Assembly: GCF_003443875.1 (NCBI RefSeq)
Contig: NZ_CP027482.1
Location: 2,914,001-2,978,000 of the forward strand
Reading direction: 5' to 3'
From: Aeromicrobium sp. A1-2
Lineage (GTDB): Bacteria > Actinomycetota > Actinomycetes > Propionibacteriales > Nocardioidaceae
DNA: 64,000 nucleotides
A program made the position numbers and the translations under genes. Below are positions 16,847 to 25,982 of the stretch, piece by piece (positions within the stretch are counted from its first letter, which is position 1; each line of letters begins with the position of its first letter). Under the pieces are notes generated by a model, which made no database searches, had not been told where the DNA came from, and saw only the letters and a list, made by a program, of their open reading frames with translations.

Positions 16847-17236
16847 GTGAGTGACCCACGATTCGTTCCCCGCGACTACGCGGACGAATGGGACGGGTTC
16901 GGCAAGGTGTGGGATATCAATTGGATGAGCAATCCCCGCAATGAACTCGACCGGACTCGCATCGCGGCTGCACTCATCCAGCACCGCTTCTCGTATGTGA
17001 TCCGAAGGAAAGCGAAGGTCAAGCACGGTTCTGTCAGCGCCTACGCCAAGGATGTTGGAACGCCGTACGACCACCTGTCCAAAGTCTTACGTGGTGAGGC
17101 CATTCTGCGGCTCGAAGTCATCGCGCAAGCAGAGCGCCACCTTGGCGGTATCCAAGAGGAAGTGGCGCGGATGTCTGGGCATCTTGCCGATCACACGCAG
17201 CCAGCACTGATACAAAATGAATTGGAGCAGCAGTGA
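16847..17236 (+). CDS. HTH protein heading the type I R-M operon
   Basis: A 129-residue protein. It begins SDPRFVPRDYADEWDGF and has an HTH-like stretch VSAYAKDVGTPYDHLSKVLR (about residues 63-82), followed by an amphipathic helix LEVIAQAERHLG. The pattern parallels the upstream 90-residue HTH protein, so the two are probably related. GTG 16847 follows TACCCT by 7 nt. Its stop overlaps the hsdM GTG by 4 bp, so it is co-translated with the methyltransferase. By position it could act as a control protein that times methylase and nuclease expression; this is inference. Confidence 0.6.
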   Translation: MSDPRFVPRDYADEWDGFGKVWDINWMSNPRNELDRTRIAAALIQHRFSYVIRRKAKVKHGSVSAYAKDVGTPYDHLSKVLRGEAILRLEVIAQAERHLGGIQEEVARMSGHLADHTQPALIQNELEQQ

Positions 17237-18969
17237 GCAACCTGGGGAACCTTGTCTGGTCGATCGCGGATCAGTTGCGTGGCGTATACAAGCCGCACCA
17301 GTACGGCAGCATCGTGTTGCCATTCACCATTCTTCGCCGGCTCGACTGCATCCTCGCTGAATCTCGCGACGAAGTTCGAACGCTTGCCACCAAGTACGAC
17401 AACGGTGCACTCGACGTTCAGGTGAAACGCAAGACCGGACTCAGTTTCTACAACACGTCGGAGTTCGACTTCGCTCGGCTGCTTGAAGACCCCGAAGGTT
17501 TGCGCGCCAACTTGCTCGACTACCTGACACGGTTCTCGTCGAACATCGACGTGTTTGAACGGTTCGGGTTCGAGAACGAGATCGCAAAACTGGACGAGAA
17601 GAACCGGCTTTACCTGATCGTGTCCAAGTTCGCCGAGGTGGACCTTCACCCGTCGACGGTGTCGAACGCTGACATGGGCGACATATTTGAAGAACTGATC
17701 CGCAAGTTTGCCGAGGCCTCGAACGAAGAAGCCGGTGAGCACTACACGCCCCGCGATGCGATCCGCTTGATGGTCGATCTGCTGTTCGCCGAGGACTCCG
17801 AGGCGCTTCTCGAGCCAGGCACGGTTCGATCTGTCTACGACCCGACCGCTGGTACGGGCGGAATGTTGTCCGTCGCAGAAGAGCGCCTCCTCGAACGAAA
17901 CCCTGACGCGCGGCTCCGTTTGTACGGCCAAGAGATCAACGATCAGTCCTACGCCATCTGCAAGTCCGACATGATCGCCAAAGGTCAAGACGCATCGAAC
18001 ATCCGTCTCGGAGACACTCTCGCTGACGACATGTTCTTCGACCGGACCTTCGACTTCTGTATGTCGAACCCTCCATACGGAGTGGACTGGAAAGCATCCG
18101 AATCCACGGTCAAGGAGGAACACAAGAAGGGCGGCCCCAACGGACGGTTCGGCCCTGGACTGCCGTCTGTCTCTGACGGTCAGATGCTGTTCCTCACCCA
18201 TTTGGCTCACAAGATGCGGCCCGAGCATGATGGCGGCGGCAGAGCCGGGATCGTTTTGAACGGTTCGCCATTGTTCAACGGTGCAGCCGGTTCTGGCCCG
18301 TCCGAGATTCGGCGTTGGCTGCTGGAGAACGATCTGGTGGAAGCGATCGTCGCTCTGCCAACCAACATGTTCTTCAACACCGGTATCGCCACGTACATCT
18401 GGATTCTCGACAACTCGAAAAAGCCCGAACGTGTCGGCAAGGTCCAACTAATTGACGCGACTTCGATGTGGACGAAGATGCGGAAGAACTTGGGCAACAA
18501 GGGCCGCGAGATCGACGCGCAAGCACGCGAACAGATCCTGGCACTCTACGACGCCTTTGAAGAGAACGACGAGTCGAAGATCTTCAACAACACGGACTTC
18601 GGCTACTGGACCATCACGGTCGAGCGCCCACTGCTTGATGACGACGGCAAGCCAGTCACCGACAAGAACAGCAACCCGAAACCCGACTCGAAGAAGCGTG
18701 ACACCGAGAACATCCCGTTCACGTACGGCGGCAACATAGAAGGTGAGCCAGGTCAGGCATCGACTATCAAGACGTACTTCGAGGCCGAGGTACTACCACA
18801 TGTTCCTGACGCCTGGATCGACACCAAGAAGACCAAGGTCGGGTACGAGGTTCCGTTCACCCGCCACTTCTACAAGTACGTCCCGCCACGCCCACTCGCC
18901 GAAATCGACGCGGACCTCGAAGCGCAGGTCGCCAAGATCTTGGGGTTGCTTCGTGAGGTTGAGGCATGA
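17233..18969 (+). CDS. hsdM: Type I restriction-modification DNA methyltransferase subunit M
   Basis: A 578-residue N6-adenine methyltransferase subunit. The N-terminal helical HsdM domain (about 1-160) begins LGNLVWSIADQLRG. The Rossmann core follows HYTPRDAIRLM (about 170-180), with SAM-binding motif I DPTAGTGG (203-210) and catalytic motif IV NPPYG (279-283). Length is normal. It forms M2S with HsdS, methylates the recognition sequence and, with HsdR, gives the restriction complex. It starts with GTG overlapping the HTH stop and ends with ATGA into hsdS. Codon usage is less GC-rich than that of the flanking chromosome. Confidence 0.95.
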   Translation: MSNLGNLVWSIADQLRGVYKPHQYGSIVLPFTILRRLDCILAESRDEVRTLATKYDNGALDVQVKRKTGLSFYNTSEFDFARLLEDPEGLRANLLDYLTRFSSNIDVFERFGFENEIAKLDEKNRLYLIVSKFAEVDLHPSTVSNADMGDIFEELIRKFAEASNEEAGEHYTPRDAIRLMVDLLFAEDSEALLEPGTVRSVYDPTAGTGGMLSVAEERLLERNPDARLRLYGQEINDQSYAICKSDMIAKGQDASNIRLGDTLADDMFFDRTFDFCMSNPPYGVDWKASESTVKEEHKKGGPNGRFGPGLPSVSDGQMLFLTHLAHKMRPEHDGGGRAGIVLNGSPLFNGAAGSGPSEIRRWLLENDLVEAIVALPTNMFFNTGIATYIWILDNSKKPERVGKVQLIDATSMWTKMRKNLGNKGREIDAQAREQILALYDAFEENDESKIFNNTDFGYWTITVERPLLDDDGKPVTDKNSNPKPDSKKRDTENIPFTYGGNIEGEPGQASTIKTYFEAEVLPHVPDAWIDTKKTKVGYEVPFTRHFYKYVPPRPLAEIDADLEAQVAKILGLLREVEA

Positions 18970-20183
18970 GAACTGTTCCGTTGGGCCGTGTAGTTTCGCT
19001 CGCAACAGAAAAGACCTCTGACCGGGAGTTTCGTATCGGACTTGAGGCAGTCGAATCCAAGACGGGAAGTCTTGTCTCATCCCCAGTTACGGACTACGAC
19101 GGGGATGGGATCGCGTTCGAAGTGGGGGACGTTCTCTTTGGAAAACTCCGCCCCTACCTAGCAAAGGTTTGGTGTGCCGATACCGCAGGAGCGGCGGTTG
19201 GCGATTTCCACGTCTATCGCCCGAACACCGAACTAGTCGACAGTGCCTACTTGAGATTCGCGCTTCTCTCGGACCGCTTTCTTGATCCAGTGGTTTCCTC
19301 GGTGTTTGGCGCGAAGATGCCGAGGGCAAGTTGGGATTTCATACGTGGGGTGGAAATCTGGCTGCCCTCGGTGGCGGAACAGAAAGGCATCGCCGAATAC
19401 CTAGACCGTGAGACCGCGCAGATCGACACGCTCATCGAAGAGCAGCAACGGCTTGTTGAGATGTTGCATGAACGGCGAAAGTCCTTGGTGGATCGTGGTG
19501 TCTTCGGCCTCGATTCGGGCAAGCCGCGAGAACTACGCCTGATTGGACGACATCGCGCTGTCGAACCGCTCCTCGCGAACACTCCGGCACATTGGGGAAT
19601 CCAGCGCTTTCTCGCTGTCCTTAAACGTGTCGTCGAGCGAAACTCCGATCTGAGCGAACCGATGATGTCCCTCAAATCAACAGGAGAAATAGTTCGACGA
19701 GACTCTCTCGGGGGTCGGCAAGAGCCCGATGAAGGGAGCCTCCCCAAGTACCTAGTGACTCACCCGGACAGTCTGGTCGTGAACCCGATGTGGCTCATTG
19801 GTGGTGCAATCGGGGTCAGCCAGGTTGATGGCGCAGTGAGCCCCGACTATCGCGTGTTCGATGTCGCTGACGCAGTACATCCTCGCTACCTACATCACCT
19901 TTTGCGCTCCAGTCCTTATATCGATCAGTACATGCTTTACACGCGGGCTCAGACAACTTTCGATCGGCGCGTGCAGCAGCCGGAACTGAACAACCTCCCT
20001 ATCCCTCTGCCACCAATGGAAGAACAGATTGAGATTGCCGTCAGCATTGACGAACAGGCTGCCAAGATCGACTCATTAATCGCTGAGGCGGAGCGCTTCA
20101 TCGAACTATCCCGTGAGCGCCGGTCAGCGTTGATCACGGCTGCAGTGACTGGTCAGATCGACGTGAGAGAGCAGGTCGCCTGA
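18966..20183 (+). CDS. hsdS: Type I restriction-modification specificity subunit S
   Basis: A 405-residue specificity protein with two target-recognition domains (about 1-130 and 195-345). They are separated by a central coiled-coil spacer (EQKGIAEYLDRETAQIDTLI, about 139-158) and closed by a second, similar spacer (EEQIEIAVSIDEQAAKIDSL, about 350-369). These helices set the distance between the two half-sites of a bipartite target. The target sequence cannot be predicted from the protein alone. It overlaps hsdM by 4 bp and is itself overlapped by 1 bp (TGATG) by the small membrane-protein gene. Confidence 0.92.
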   Translation: MRTVPLGRVVSLATEKTSDREFRIGLEAVESKTGSLVSSPVTDYDGDGIAFEVGDVLFGKLRPYLAKVWCADTAGAAVGDFHVYRPNTELVDSAYLRFALLSDRFLDPVVSSVFGAKMPRASWDFIRGVEIWLPSVAEQKGIAEYLDRETAQIDTLIEEQQRLVEMLHERRKSLVDRGVFGLDSGKPRELRLIGRHRAVEPLLANTPAHWGIQRFLAVLKRVVERNSDLSEPMMSLKSTGEIVRRDSLGGRQEPDEGSLPKYLVTHPDSLVVNPMWLIGGAIGVSQVDGAVSPDYRVFDVADAVHPRYLHHLLRSSPYIDQYMLYTRAQTTFDRRVQQPELNNLPIPLPPMEEQIEIAVSIDEQAAKIDSLIAEAERFIELSRERRSALITAAVTGQIDVREQVA

Positions 20184-20473
20184 TGGCTGACGACGGCGCT
20201 GGCAGCGAGCCAACGAAGGCACCCAAACGGTCGTTCACCGACGACCTATGGGCTTTAGACGAGGCGACCTTGATTCAGCGATTCATCGTGGGGCGCGGGA
20301 ATGGTGACGATCAGACTGCGCTAGCCATACTTCAGGCGAAAGCCATGGTCGCCGCTCGCGATGCCGCTAGTGAGACCAAGCGCATGGCTCACCAAACGGC
20401 GCGACTCGCGTGGGCGACGGTCGCCTTAGCCATCGCGACGGCCGCCCTAGTCATCATTTCCGCGTGGAACTAG
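20183..20473 (+). CDS. Small membrane protein inside the R-M operon
   Basis: A 96-residue protein not recognised from known R-M operons. Residues 1-30 are acidic and polar. Residues 55-72 (AKAMVAARDAASETKRMA) form a likely coiled-coil or amphipathic helix. The C-terminus (LAWATVALAIATAALVII) is a single membrane span ending SAWN. This resembles a tail-anchored protein with a cytoplasmic helical arm. The start overlaps the hsdS stop (TGATG) and hsdR follows after 12 bp, so it is made with the restriction complex. It could tether the complex at the membrane or be an independent defence component; both are inference. Confidence 0.7.
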   Translation: MADDGAGSEPTKAPKRSFTDDLWALDEATLIQRFIVGRGNGDDQTALAILQAKAMVAARDAASETKRMAHQTARLAWATVALAIATAALVIISAWN

Positions 20474-20485
20474 AGAAGGCTTCCC

Positions 20486-23400
20486 ATGGCTCAGCACAAC
20501 GAGATTGAGTTCGAGAAAGAACTCTGTGACCATCTGGCCGCGAGCGGTTGGCTGTACTCGGCGAACGACAAGGGTTACGACCGTGAGCGCGCGGTCTTCC
20601 CAGAGGATCTCTTCGGTTGGCTCGGGGACACTCAGCCAGACCAGTTAGCGAAGGTCGTCAAGCCGGATGCGGCTGACGTCGACAAGCAGCGTGGTCTGGT
20701 GTTGGACCGGTTGGTGAAGGTTCTGGATACGCCGATGGAGAGCGGCGGCGGAACCCTAAATGTGCTGCGCAACGGGTTCACGCATGTGAACGCGAAGTTC
20801 AAGGTGTGCCAGTTCCAGCCCGAATCGACTTTGAACGCCGCAACGGTTGAGGACTACTCGAAGGTACGCGTCCGTGTGATGCGGCAAGTGCATTTTTCGA
20901 CAGCAAACCAGCAGTCAGTTGACCTGGTGCTGTTTGTGAATGGTCTGCCAGTGGCGACGATTGAGTTGAAAACTGACTTCACGCAGTCGGTGGCTGATGC
21001 CATCGAGCAGTACAAGAAGACCCGTTTGCCGAAAGATCCTGGAACGAAGAAGGTGCAGCCGCTGTTTGTTGCTGGCGCACGCGCGGTCGTTCACTTCGCA
21101 GCGTCGAATGACGAAGTATGGATGACCACCGAGTTGGCTGGTACCAGTACCCGCTTCTTACCGTTCAACCGTGGTGACGAGGACGGTGGGGCTGGGAATC
21201 CGCACAATCCGTCCGGTTCTCCTTCGTCGTACTTGTGGGAACGGATATTGCAGCGCGACGCCTGGCTAAACATTCTGGGCCGGTTCGTGTACATCAAGCA
21301 TGAAAGGGTCACCGACCCGATCACAGGCAAGAAGTCCAAATCTTCATCGCTACGGTTCCCCCGTTTCCATCAGTGGGAAGCGGTCGCAAACCTGACCGAG
21401 ACCGTCAAAGCCGAAGGTTCAGGGAACCGATACCTGGTCCAGCACTCGGCAGGATCAGGCAAGACTGACTCGATTTCGTGGTTGTCGCACCGGCTGGCAC
21501 GTTTGCAGGTCAACAACCAGAAGGTGTTCGACTCGGTGATCGTGGTGACGGACCGCAACGTGTTGGACGAACAGTTGCAGGAAGCGATCCGCCAAATCGA
21601 CAATGACCAGGACATCGTGGTCGCCATCGACCGTGGCGAAGCGTCCCGTTCAGGCACATCCAAATCTGGGTTGCTCGCCAAGTCGCTGACTGACGGCAAA
21701 CTGATCATTGTTGTCACCATTCAGACGTTCCCCTACGCGATGGAAGAGATCCGCAAGAACAAGGGTTTGAAGGGCAAGAAGTTTGCTGTAATCGCCGATG
21801 AAGCCCACTCGTCGCAGTCCGGCCAAGTCGCGTCGAAGATGAAGGCGGTACTCACTGCCGACGAACTTCTAGACATCGAAGACGGCGGCGAGTTCAGCGT
21901 CGAAGACACCCTTGCGGTTGAAGCCACCGAACGCGCCGACTCCGACGACATTTCCTTCTTCGCGTTCACGGCAACGCCCAAAGCGAAAACGTTGGAACTG
22001 TTCGGTCGTGTGCCAACCGATTCCAGCACAAGTCTTCCAGCACCGTTCCACGTCTACACGATGAAGCAGGCCATCCAGGAGGGCTACATCTTGGACGTGT
22101 TGAAGGGATACCACTCGTTCAAGTTGGCGTTCAGGATCGGGCAGAACGCGGCCGCCCAAACTGCTACCCAGTCTGTGCCGCTCACTGAAGTCGATGAGAG
22201 TGAAGCGACAAGCCAGGTGATGCGTTGGGTGAAGATCAACCCGCAAACGATCACCCAAAAGTCGGCCATCATCGTGGAACATTTCCGCGACAACGTTGCC
22301 CACCTGCTCGAGGGTCACGCGAAAGCGATGGTCGTCAGCGATTCGCGCAAAGCCGCTGTCCGTTACAAGTTGGCGATCGACACCTACATCACCAAGAAGG
22401 GCTACGGCTACTGCACGTTGGTTGCGTTCTCGGGTGGCGTCACCGACACCGATTTTGGGCCAGATGACTTCACCGAAGCGAACATGAACCCAGGCGTCTA
22501 CGACTTGCGTAACGCGTTCAAGGGCGACGAATACAAAGTCATGATCGTGGCCAACAAATTCCAAACAGGGTTTGACCAGCCGTTGCTGTGCGCAATGTAC
22601 GTCGATCGCCAACTATCCGGCGTCACCGCCGTGCAAACGCTCAGCAGGCTCAACCGCACCTATGTCACCCCGAACGGTGTGGAGAAGACCGACAGCGCCA
22701 CCCAGGTAGTCGATTTCGTCAACGACCCGCAACTGATCCAGGAATCGTTCGAGCCGTACTTCAAAGACGCCTACCTGGAAACGGCTACCGACCCAAACCT
22801 GGTTCACGATGTCGCATCGAAACTGGACCAAGCAGCAATCTTCACGCAGGCCGAAATCGACCAATGCGCTGAAGCGTGGGTGAAGCAGAAAGGCAACAAC
22901 GCGCTCACTGCTGCGGTCAACCCAGGCAAAGAACGTTTCCAAACCCGGTACCAGTCGGCGCTGATCGCGAATAGCGGCAGCGGTGACAAACCGCTGATCG
23001 ACGAGTTGGACATGTTCCGCAAAGACGTAGGGACGTTCATCCGCTTGTACGACTTCATGAGCCAAATCATCGACTTCGGCGACCCCGACCTCGAGAAGAA
23101 GTCGATCTATCTACGTCTGCTGGAACCTAAAATCCAGCCCCACAACTACACCGCACCTCTAGACCTGTCAGATGTGTCATTGCTGGGCGTTAAGCAAGTC
23201 GACAGAGGCAAAACCGATATCGGCCTGGTCGAGGCGAACGGACTCAAGGGATTGACCGCTGCTGGTTCCGGCGCAAAACGCGACCCGAAACTCGTAGCCT
23301 TCCAAGTCGTCATCGACCGACTCAACGACCTATTCGGCAATGAAGACTTCACCACCGGGCAAAAGGTGTCGTTTCTCGAAGCGCTCCTGCGCACACTCCT

Positions 23401-23623
23401 CGATGACGAAGGACTTGTTCAGCAGGCCAAGGTCAACACCGCGCAGCAGTTTGCAGATAGCCCCGACTTCGACGACGCCGTCGTAGACGCAGTTGCCGAC
23501 AACCAAGGCTCGCACAACAAGATGGCCGACTACTTCTTCACCAATGGTCCCGGACGCATTGAACTGGTCGGCAGCATCGCCAAAGCCTTCTACGAGTACG
23601 CCACCGCCGAGCCAACCCCTTGA
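20486..23623 (+). CDS. hsdR: Type I restriction endonuclease subunit R
   Basis: A 1045-residue motor-nuclease. The N-terminal nuclease domain has the PD-(D/E)xK-type core VATIELKTDF (near residue 155-164). The SF2 translocase follows with Walker A QHSAGSGKTDS (near 315-325), DEAH box ADEAHSS (near 435-441) and motif III FTATPKAKT (near 490-498). Motifs V/VI include FQTGFDQPLL and QTLSRLNRT. Length and order are those of intact HsdR. The ATG at 20486 lies 12 bp past the small membrane gene, behind GAGAAGG. With hsdM and hsdS the system looks complete and functional. Confidence 0.95.
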   Translation: MAQHNEIEFEKELCDHLAASGWLYSANDKGYDRERAVFPEDLFGWLGDTQPDQLAKVVKPDAADVDKQRGLVLDRLVKVLDTPMESGGGTLNVLRNGFTHVNAKFKVCQFQPESTLNAATVEDYSKVRVRVMRQVHFSTANQQSVDLVLFVNGLPVATIELKTDFTQSVADAIEQYKKTRLPKDPGTKKVQPLFVAGARAVVHFAASNDEVWMTTELAGTSTRFLPFNRGDEDGGAGNPHNPSGSPSSYLWERILQRDAWLNILGRFVYIKHERVTDPITGKKSKSSSLRFPRFHQWEAVANLTETVKAEGSGNRYLVQHSAGSGKTDSISWLSHRLARLQVNNQKVFDSVIVVTDRNVLDEQLQEAIRQIDNDQDIVVAIDRGEASRSGTSKSGLLAKSLTDGKLIIVVTIQTFPYAMEEIRKNKGLKGKKFAVIADEAHSSQSGQVASKMKAVLTADELLDIEDGGEFSVEDTLAVEATERADSDDISFFAFTATPKAKTLELFGRVPTDSSTSLPAPFHVYTMKQAIQEGYILDVLKGYHSFKLAFRIGQNAAAQTATQSVPLTEVDESEATSQVMRWVKINPQTITQKSAIIVEHFRDNVAHLLEGHAKAMVVSDSRKAAVRYKLAIDTYITKKGYGYCTLVAFSGGVTDTDFGPDDFTEANMNPGVYDLRNAFKGDEYKVMIVANKFQTGFDQPLLCAMYVDRQLSGVTAVQTLSRLNRTYVTPNGVEKTDSATQVVDFVNDPQLIQESFEPYFKDAYLETATDPNLVHDVASKLDQAAIFTQAEIDQCAEAWVKQKGNNALTAAVNPGKERFQTRYQSALIANSGSGDKPLIDELDMFRKDVGTFIRLYDFMSQIIDFGDPDLEKKSIYLRLLEPKIQPHNYTAPLDLSDVSLLGVKQVDRGKTDIGLVEANGLKGLTAAGSGAKRDPKLVAFQVVIDRLNDLFGNEDFTTGQKVSFLEALLRTLLDDEGLVQQAKVNTAQQFADSPDFDDAVVDAVADNQGSHNKMADYFFTNGPGRIELVGSIAKAFYEYATAEPTP

Positions 23624-23715
23624 CCCCTGATTGACGAGACCACCGCCCGGGCCAAGGTTTGCTAGTTGAGGCGTGCCCGCCCGAACTTGTCAGACCCTCG
23701 AGCGACCGTCGACAG

Positions 23716-24060
23716 ATGAACGATCTGACCCCCGAACAGATTCACATGCTAAAGGTCGAACTCGATTTACAATCCGAGCACGGCGTTACCTTCGTCGCGA
23801 ACGGTGTACTCCATAGCGTCCATCCCGAATCGGCATGCTCCGGTCGTCATTGCTGGGTGCACCGTCCGTCTCAACACCCGCTTGCTCATGCTCCGGTCTA
23901 CTGGGACAGCGACAGCGGTCGCGCCTTCCGGGTGTGCGATCACGACCAACTCCACCCCGACCCCGACGACGCTCACTACCGAATCCGGGCCTTGGGCGAC
24001 TGGCCAGTGGCCGCCTTTCGGCACGAGTGCGACGGCTGCTGCGGCCACTTCGCCCGCTAG
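23716..24060 (+). CDS. Cys/His-rich hypothetical protein
   Basis: A 114-residue protein that I do not recognise. From ATG 23716 it reads MNDLTPEQIHMLKVELD, then a strand-rich part ending HSVHPESACSGRHCWVH, a middle FRVCDHDQLHPDPDD and an end HECDGCCGHF. Cysteines 41, 46, 74, 105, 108 and 109 with several His could bind zinc. The frame extends 19 codons upstream, but that part lacks character. It lies 92 bp after hsdR on the same strand, inside the integrative element, so it may be a late part of the same transcript. It is a candidate defence or anti-defence accessory, by location only. Confidence 0.55.
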   Translation: MNDLTPEQIHMLKVELDLQSEHGVTFVANGVLHSVHPESACSGRHCWVHRPSQHPLAHAPVYWDSDSGRAFRVCDHDQLHPDPDDAHYRIRALGDWPVAAFRHECDGCCGHFAR

Positions 24061-24214
24061 GAAACTCGACAGCAATCGACCGTTGCTCATCAATGGCCGA
24101 AGTTGCCCCTGCTGAGCGGCGTAGGGAAACGACGCCCGGCCACTGGTGCGAACGAAAGTTGGACAATTTCGACAACCGCTCGAATGGGCGAGTCGGCGCT
24201 GACATCATGGCTCT

Positions 24215-24865
24215 ATGAGCGATCAGGAGATTGAAGGCACTGTCGGTAAAGAGCAGGGCAGACTGGCGAAGTGGGGTTCATCTGTCAAGAAGAGCGTCGA
24301 CGATGCTCAGGCAGTTCGCAAGGAGCGATTGGCGCAGAACCTTGCTACCTACGGCACTCCGACGATGTCAAAGGTTTTTGGCGGTAGCACAGTCGAGATT
24401 TATGACGGCGGCTATGTACGAGTGAGTCCCTTGATGACCGGCAAGACACCTTTTGAAAAGTTGCGTTCAATCGAATACTCGTTCCAGGTTCAAGATAAGA
24501 GCGCTGGTGGACGTGCGGTCGCGGGGGCCATGGTCATGGGCGTGAACTACTTGGGCTCCAAGGAGAAGCGGTTTGCGTTCTTAACCATTGCTACAGGCGC
24601 GAAGGTTCACACGCTGAAAACGAAGGCCGGTATGACCCGAACTGAAGATCGCATCGGCATGGCACTCGAGGCGGCTGGCAATGCGGTGCTCGACACGGTG
24701 AAAAGTGCCACGCCGATGCAGGTCACCCTGGCGGGCTCGACTCCATCTGAAACCCAACCCGACCTCGCCGACCAGATCAAGAAACTGGCCGAATTGCATG
24801 CGTCCGGGATTCTCACCGATGAAGAGTTCACAAACAAGAAGGCCGTACTACTTGAACGAATGTGA
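24215..24865 (+). CDS. Hypothetical protein with C-terminal SHOCT domain
   Basis: A 216-residue protein. The N-terminal 45 residues are charged and helical (KWGSSVKKSVDDAQAVRKER). The middle is a beta-rich domain (FGGSTVEIYDGGYVRVSP, about 55-72) of the kind seen in bacterial PH-like or DUF4429-type proteins. The C-terminus (about 186-216), DQIKKLAELHASGILTDEEF, is a SHOCT motif, found at the ends of many exported or membrane-associated proteins and thought to mediate oligomerisation. Function unknown. It stands alone on the plus strand, 154 bp after the Cys/His-rich gene, and is convergent with the next gene. Confidence 0.65.
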   Translation: MSDQEIEGTVGKEQGRLAKWGSSVKKSVDDAQAVRKERLAQNLATYGTPTMSKVFGGSTVEIYDGGYVRVSPLMTGKTPFEKLRSIEYSFQVQDKSAGGRAVAGAMVMGVNYLGSKEKRFAFLTIATGAKVHTLKTKAGMTRTEDRIGMALEAAGNAVLDTVKSATPMQVTLAGSTPSETQPDLADQIKKLAELHASGILTDEEFTNKKAVLLERM

Positions 24866-25092
24866 AATCTGCAGCCGAGTAGCCCTCCTACCCGATGTCG
24901 GCGGGCTGGGAAGAAGTCGGACCTTCGCAGGGATCTTGTCTCCGCGTCCGTCACTCCTTCGTAGGTCAAGGTAGTTTCGCCTGTCGAACTGCCTTGATTG
25001 AATGGTGCTCGCTTCGGCGGATGCCATTCGTCGTGCAAATCCGACCGCCGTCGATCGGCACAGGACACGTATAGAAGGTGTTCGCCGGACGC

Positions 25093-25737
25093 CTACGAAA
25101 TGTCGAGCCATTCCACTGGCGCAGGACCGAACACCTTTTTCGCGGACTTCACCGTCATGCGCCCCACGACGTGGTTCGCACTCGCTCCGATCACCACGCT
25201 GATTCCTAGAGGAACCTGCTTGCTCAACACGAGCACTCCTTGCTTCGTTCCGTATTTCGTGACGAACCTTGGACCAAGGACCTTGTTGGCGGCATTTACT
25301 GTGGTCATCGGAATCTTGTTGACGATCGACTTTCCCCAGTACGGGACAGTCCGCTCAGCGCCCTTGTTCAACACCGCAATCGCGGAGTCTCCGAGCAAGA
25401 CGGTCTGGACCAGGAGCCGTCTGCGCTCCATGTCGTCAGGGTGCAGACCGTGGATCTCAGCAAGCGTGAGTGCGTAAAGAACCGAAGCCTCAGTGAACGC
25501 AACGAGATCGAGACCCGCTGTTGCAAGCCCCCACCCAGGCACAATGGCACCGCCGCCAGCAGCGCCGCCTGAAGATGTGACGCCAACAAGGTAGAACTTC
25601 GTGACTCGCCGCACGAGGTCTGCGGGTGTATCCGTCGGGTTGACCCGACGAAGCCGGTCGACGTTCTTTCTGGCAAGAGGTGCCTGGACGCTCAGAGCCT
25701 TCGTGAAGGCGGAGGACACAATCTCTTGGGAACCCAT
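25093..25737 (-). CDS. Conserved actinobacterial hypothetical protein, probably membrane-associated
   Basis: A 214-residue protein from ATG 25737 (MGSQEIVSSAF). It has a Gly/Ala-rich hydrophobic stretch (SSGGAAGGGAIVPGWGLATA, about 63-82), then LVAFTEASVLYALTLAEIHG and MERRRLLVQTVLLGDSAIAV, and a C-terminal part FVTKYGTKQGVLVLSKQVPL followed by GISVVIGASAN. I recall similar actinobacterial proteins with no known function; a link to EcsC-like membrane proteins is possible but unproven. A TACTCT hexamer 6 nt before the ATG supports this start over the one eight codons upstream. It is the right-most gene of the element, transcribed inwards. Confidence 0.6.
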   Translation of the reverse strand: MGSQEIVSSAFTKALSVQAPLARKNVDRLRRVNPTDTPADLVRRVTKFYLVGVTSSGGAAGGGAIVPGWGLATAGLDLVAFTEASVLYALTLAEIHGLHPDDMERRRLLVQTVLLGDSAIAVLNKGAERTVPYWGKSIVNKIPMTTVNAANKVLGPRFVTKYGTKQGVLVLSKQVPLGISVVIGASANHVVGRMTVKSAKKVFGPAPVEWLDIS

Positions 25738-25743
25738 GGGAAG

Positions 25744-25749
25744 AGAGTA
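25744..25749 (-). promoter_or_regulatory. -10 hexamer for the right-most element gene
   Basis: TACTCT on the minus strand, 6 nt before ATG 25737; leaderless layout. Confidence 0.4.
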
Positions 25750-25890
25750 GGGCCAAACCAAGACAATCGTTCACCATGCCGTCGGGCTCGCCTCGCCATA
25801 ATCGCGTTTCCCATGAGCGCAATGACACAACGCGCCAAACAGGCCGATGCAGTTCCTGTTCGCCTACTGAAACTGCAACGATTTTAGGAA

Positions 25891-25922
25891 TTCGCTGGGA
25901 ACAAGTCGCAACTTCGCTGGGA
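25891..25922 (+). repeat. Direct repeat near the right end of the element
   Basis: TTCGCTGGGA occurs at 25891-25900 and again at 25913-25922, a 22-bp period or about two helical turns, about 60 bp inside the right end. The placement would suit arm-type recombinase or directionality-factor sites. The rest of 25750-25961 has no gene that I can support. Confidence 0.45.
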
Positions 25923-25961
25923 GCATCTCCTCGCGGCCGCCACGTACTCGCAGGTCAGGTG

Positions 25962-25979
25962 AGTTTCACAAACTACTCA
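25962..25979 (-). repeat. Right terminal inverted repeat of the integrative element
   Basis: On the minus strand TGAGTAGTTTGTGAAACT, 16 of 18 identical to the left end at 13494. It ends against the CCA that adjoins the second IS. Confidence 0.75.
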
Positions 25980-25982
25980 CCA

